A stretch of 7,638 nucleotides of DNA. Origin: Gemmatimonadota bacterium (GTDB lineage Bacteria > Gemmatimonadota > Gemmatimonadetes > Longimicrobiales > Longimicrobiaceae). A program made the position numbers and the translations under genes. The stretch covers positions 1 through 7,638 of the forward strand of contig JAHWJJ010000213.1 in assembly GCA_019348475.1 (NCBI GenBank), read 5' to 3'. Positions 5,628 to 7,638 of this stretch are shown here, piece by piece. The notes beneath the pieces were generated by a model. That model worked only from the letters and a program-made list of their open reading frames with translations. It was not told the DNA's origin and made no database searches. Every line of letters begins with the position of its first letter. Positions within the stretch are counted from its first letter, which is position 1.

Positions 5628-6658
5628 ACCTGCCGATCCCCACCGACTACGCGCCGGCCGAAAGCGAGCAGGCGGACGAGCTTCCCACCGGCGAGGGGTG
5701 GCAGTACGAGCCCAAGTGGGACGGGTTCCGCTGCCTGGCCTTTCGCGACGGCGGCGACGTGGAGCTGCGCTCCAAGGCCGGCAAACCGCTGGGCCGCTAC
5801 TTTCCCGACGTGGTGGATGCGCTCGCCTCGCTGAATGCCAGGCGCTTCGTGCTGGACGGCGAGATCGTGGTGCCCGTGGGCGACACGCTCTCATTCGAAG
5901 AGCTGCAGCTGCGCCTGCACCCGGCCGCCAGCCGCGTGCAGAAGCTGGCCGCCGCCCATCCGGCGCTCCTCGTCGCCTTCGACCTGCTGCTGGGTGCGCG
6001 CGGCGGGGCGCTGACGGACCGCCCGCTTTCCGAGCGGCGGGAGAAGCTGGAGGCGTTCGCGGGGCAGTTCTTCGGCGAGCGGGTGCGGCTTTCGCCCGCC
6101 ACGACGGACGAGGCGCGGGCGCGGGAGTGGCTGCAGCGCGGCGAGCGCGGGCTGGACGGCGTGATGGCGAAGCGCCTGGAGCTGCCGTACCTCTCCGGCG
6201 AGCGCGCGGGGATGGTGAAGGTGAAGAACGTCCGCACCGCGGACTGCGTGGTCGGCGGGTTCCGCTACGCGCAGAAGGAGCGGATCGTCGGATCGCTGCT
6301 GCTGGGGCTGTACGGGGACGACGGGCTGCTGAACCACGTCGGCTTCTGCTCCAGCATCAGCCGCGAGGAGCGCGAGGCGCTCACCCCGCGGCTGGAGGCG
6401 CTGCGCAGGCCGCCAGGCTTTACCGGCTCCGCCCCCGGCGGGCCCAGCCGGTGGAGCGCCATGAACCCGCGCAGCACCGAATGGGAGCCGCTCTCGCCCG
6501 AACTCGTGGTCGAGGTGGGATACGACCAGTTCACCGGCGGCCGCTTTCGCCATGGGACGCGCTTCTACCGCTGGCGTCCGGAAAAGGCGCCGGAGCAGTG
6601 CACGTACGCCCAGCTGGGCCCCGCCGGCCGCTCGTCGCTTCGCATGCTGCAGGGGTGA
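5624..6658 (+). CDS. ligD: ATP-dependent DNA ligase, LigC/LigD ligase type
   Basis: ATP-dependent ligase that seals nicks and ends via a lysyl-AMP intermediate, the final step of non-homologous end joining. It has 344 residues, about the size of stand-alone LigC enzymes. Nucleotidyltransferase motifs: I, EPKWDGFR with nucleophile Lys31; Ia, RSKAGKPLGRYFPDV (49-63); III, LDGEIVV with Glu80; IIIa, VAFDLL; IV, GLDGVMAKR (176-184); V, VKVKNVRTADCVVGG with Lys199 and Lys201. An OB-fold follows (about 215-335), with FRHGTRFYRWRPEK as the likely motif VI. All key residues are present. The GTG start overlaps the polymerase stop (GTGA). The ribosome site GGCGGA is weak, so expression probably relies on coupling. 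This gene completes a split polymerase-ligase pair. Ku is not in the window. Either a LigC or a split LigD name could be defended. Confidence 0.96.
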   Translation: MNLPIPTDYAPAESEQADELPTGEGWQYEPKWDGFRCLAFRDGGDVELRSKAGKPLGRYFPDVVDALASLNARRFVLDGEIVVPVGDTLSFEELQLRLHPAASRVQKLAAAHPALLVAFDLLLGARGGALTDRPLSERREKLEAFAGQFFGERVRLSPATTDEARAREWLQRGERGLDGVMAKRLELPYLSGERAGMVKVKNVRTADCVVGGFRYAQKERIVGSLLLGLYGDDGLLNHVGFCSSISREEREALTPRLEALRRPPGFTGSAPGGPSRWSAMNPRSTEWEPLSPELVVEVGYDQFTGGRFRHGTRFYRWRPEKAPEQCTYAQLGPAGRSSLRMLQG

Positions 6659-6857
6659 GCCGTCCCGCGGGGGCGCCGCCCGGTGTCCCTGCGCGCGGAC
6701 GGCGCGCCCTGGCTCCCGCCGGCGCGGCGGCCCGGCGCGCCTTTGCGAATTCCCGCGACAACGCTGGTGTGGAGCGCCGAAAGGGGCCTGTGGCCCGTGG
6801 CTGGCGCGCTTGGTGCAGATCCGCCGCGCCGCGCGAATCTGATCCACGGCTTCGCGA
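6659..6857. other. Intergenic region after the ligase, no gene seen
   Basis: This stretch lies between the ligase stop and the next promoter. I see no convincing coding sequence or RNA gene. It has GC-rich hairpins such as CCGCC/GGCGG (6716-6730) and GGGCC-TGT-GGCCC (6784-6796), and two copies of the palindrome GGCGCGCC (6701-6708, 6734-6741). Any could help end the upstream transcript, but none is followed by a T-run. In such GC-rich DNA, hairpins of this size are expected by chance. Confidence 0.5.
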
Positions 6858-6886
6858 TTGACGCATTGTGTGCCCGCCGGTATCTT
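6858..6886 (+). promoter_or_regulatory. Sigma-70-type promoter of the outer-membrane protein gene
   Basis: TTGACG (6858-6863; five of six consensus bases) and TATCTT (6881-6886; four of six) are exactly 17 bases apart. Transcription would start near 6893, giving a leader of about 70 bases before ATG 6964. This also argues against a much earlier start in the same open frame, because such a start (6868) would lie inside the promoter. Confidence 0.7.
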
Positions 6887-6895
6887 CGCGCCCGT

Positions 6896-6936
6896 CCGGA
6901 ACCGGGGTTCCGGCGGTGCGCGCGGGCCGGGCGCAC
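6896..6936 (+). promoter_or_regulatory. Two adjacent hairpins in the mRNA leader
   Basis: CCGGAACC (6896-6903) and GGTTCCGG (6906-6913) form a perfect inverted repeat with its tip at GG, in practice a 7-bp stem with a 4-base loop. Two bases later, GTGCGC (6916-6921) pairs with GCGCAC (6931-6936). The first hairpin begins almost at the predicted transcription start. Such 5' stems are known to stabilise outer-membrane protein mRNAs in other bacteria. That role here is inference. Confidence 0.5.
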
Positions 6937-6963
6937 GCCACCGTTCAGACAGAGACAGACGAC

Positions 6964-7614
6964 ATGACGAAGACTGCAGCCTTCCTTGCCGCCGTCGCCA
7001 CGGCCGCCTTCGCGGGCACCGCCCAGGCGCAGATCTGCGCCGGGTACCCGACGGGTGATCGCGGGATGTACTTCGGCGCGCGGGCGGATTTTCCGCAGGA
7101 CCTGGATTCCTACGGCGTGGAGGCCAACTACAACTTCTCGGGCCCGCTGGGCGTGTATGGCGGCCTGAACGTGATCTCCGCCGAGGAGGAGGTCGAGGGC
7201 GAGGACGACGAGAGCATTGACGAGCTCTACGCGGGCGTGGCGTTCGAGATGGCGAACGTGGGGCTGATGATCGGGCCGCGCGTTTCGGCGTGCCTGGTCG
7301 GTGAGATCCGCAACATGAGTGAGGACGGCGTCTCGTACAACGAGATCCCCATCGGCCTGGGCATCGGCGCCAGCCTGGGGGTCCCGGGCATCCCCGTCTC
7401 CGGATACGTGCAGCCGCAGCTCGTCATCAGCCGGATCTCCATCGAGGACGTAGACAGCGAAACGGAGACGAACTTCGGCGTCAAGGCTGGGGCGACCATC
7501 GGATTCGGCCTGATCTCCGTGGGCGGAGAGGTCCGCCACCTGTTCATCGACGAGGACGCCCTGGTCCTCCGCGACGAAACCACCTTCGGCATCCGCGTCG
7601 GCGTCCGCTTCTAA
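6964..7614 (+). CDS. Small outer-membrane beta-barrel protein
   Basis: A 216-residue exported protein, probably an eight-stranded outer-membrane barrel; its function is unknown. Residues 1-22 are a signal peptide (Lys3, a hydrophobic Ala-rich core, cleavage after AQA). The mature part alternates polar and hydrophobic residues in Gly-rich strands, such as GMYFGARADF, LGVYGGLNVI, GYVQPQLVISRISI and FGVKAGATIGFGLISVGGEV. It ends FGIRVGVRF; a terminal Phe preceded by alternating hydrophobic residues is the signal read by the BAM assembly machinery. A very acidic stretch at 74-87 (EEEVEGEDDESIDE) is likely an extracellular loop. Cys25 and Cys110 are the only cysteines in the mature part. ATG 6964 is chosen because it begins the signal peptide; an in-frame ATG at 6868 lies inside the promoter. 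The ribosome site is weak (GAGACAGACGAC). Its own promoter makes it a separate transcription unit. Confidence 0.85.
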   Translation: MTKTAAFLAAVATAAFAGTAQAQICAGYPTGDRGMYFGARADFPQDLDSYGVEANYNFSGPLGVYGGLNVISAEEEVEGEDDESIDELYAGVAFEMANVGLMIGPRVSACLVGEIRNMSEDGVSYNEIPIGLGIGASLGVPGIPVSGYVQPQLVISRISIEDVDSETETNFGVKAGATIGFGLISVGGEVRHLFIDEDALVLRDETTFGIRVGVRF

Positions 7615-7638
7615 ACCGGCACGAGATCGCGAAAGACC

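Noticed and set aside
4428..5894. Minus-strand open frame of 488 codons opposite the polymerase
   Set aside because: Shadow of the polymerase and ligase genes: His/Arg/Val-rich with no domain.
6868..6963. Earlier in-frame ATG for the outer-membrane protein
   Set aside because: It lies between the -35 and -10 boxes and would bury the signal peptide behind 32 Arg-rich residues.
1..7638. CRISPR array, tRNA, rRNA or insertion sequence
   Set aside because: No regularly spaced repeats, cloverleaf-like segments, transposase motifs or terminal inverted repeats were seen.

Overview
The window is a GC-rich bacterial chromosome segment (my visual estimate is about 70% G+C) with densely packed genes. 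The lineage cannot be fixed from the sequence alone. High GC, exported proteins with Gram-negative signal peptides, an outer-membrane beta-barrel ending in Phe, and split NHEJ genes would suit a Gemmatimonadota/Longimicrobium-like or myxobacterium-like organism. This is inference.

Left part, all on the minus strand. Positions 1-2630 hold the 5' 876 codons of an exported M1 zinc aminopeptidase; its C-terminal end lies outside the window. Upstream are a 61-aa two-helix membrane protein with a strong ribosome binding site (2740-2925), a GC-rich hairpin (2975-3011), and a HigB-HigA type II toxin-antitoxin operon (3033-3731). The antitoxin higA is intact. The toxin higB carries one extra base in an A4G4 run, which removes its conserved C-terminal Asp-Tyr-His. 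The operon keeps a near-consensus promoter whose spacer and -10 element coincide with a perfect 7-bp inverted repeat, a good candidate HigA operator.

Middle part, plus strand. Three genes at 3976-6658 are joined by two GTGA overlaps: an uncharacterised 211-aa protein, a stand-alone LigD-type primase-polymerase, and a stand-alone LigC/LigD-type ATP-dependent DNA ligase. Together the last two supply the end-processing and sealing activities of bacterial non-homologous end joining. They are split into two polypeptides, with no phosphoesterase domain and no Ku in the window. The tight coupling of the unknown first gene makes it a candidate accessory factor and is the most interesting part of the window.

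Right part, plus strand. About 300 bases without a gene lead to a clear sigma-70-type promoter (6858-6886), a leader with two adjacent hairpins, and a small 216-aa outer-membrane beta-barrel protein (6964-7614). No tRNA, rRNA, CRISPR array or insertion sequence was seen.
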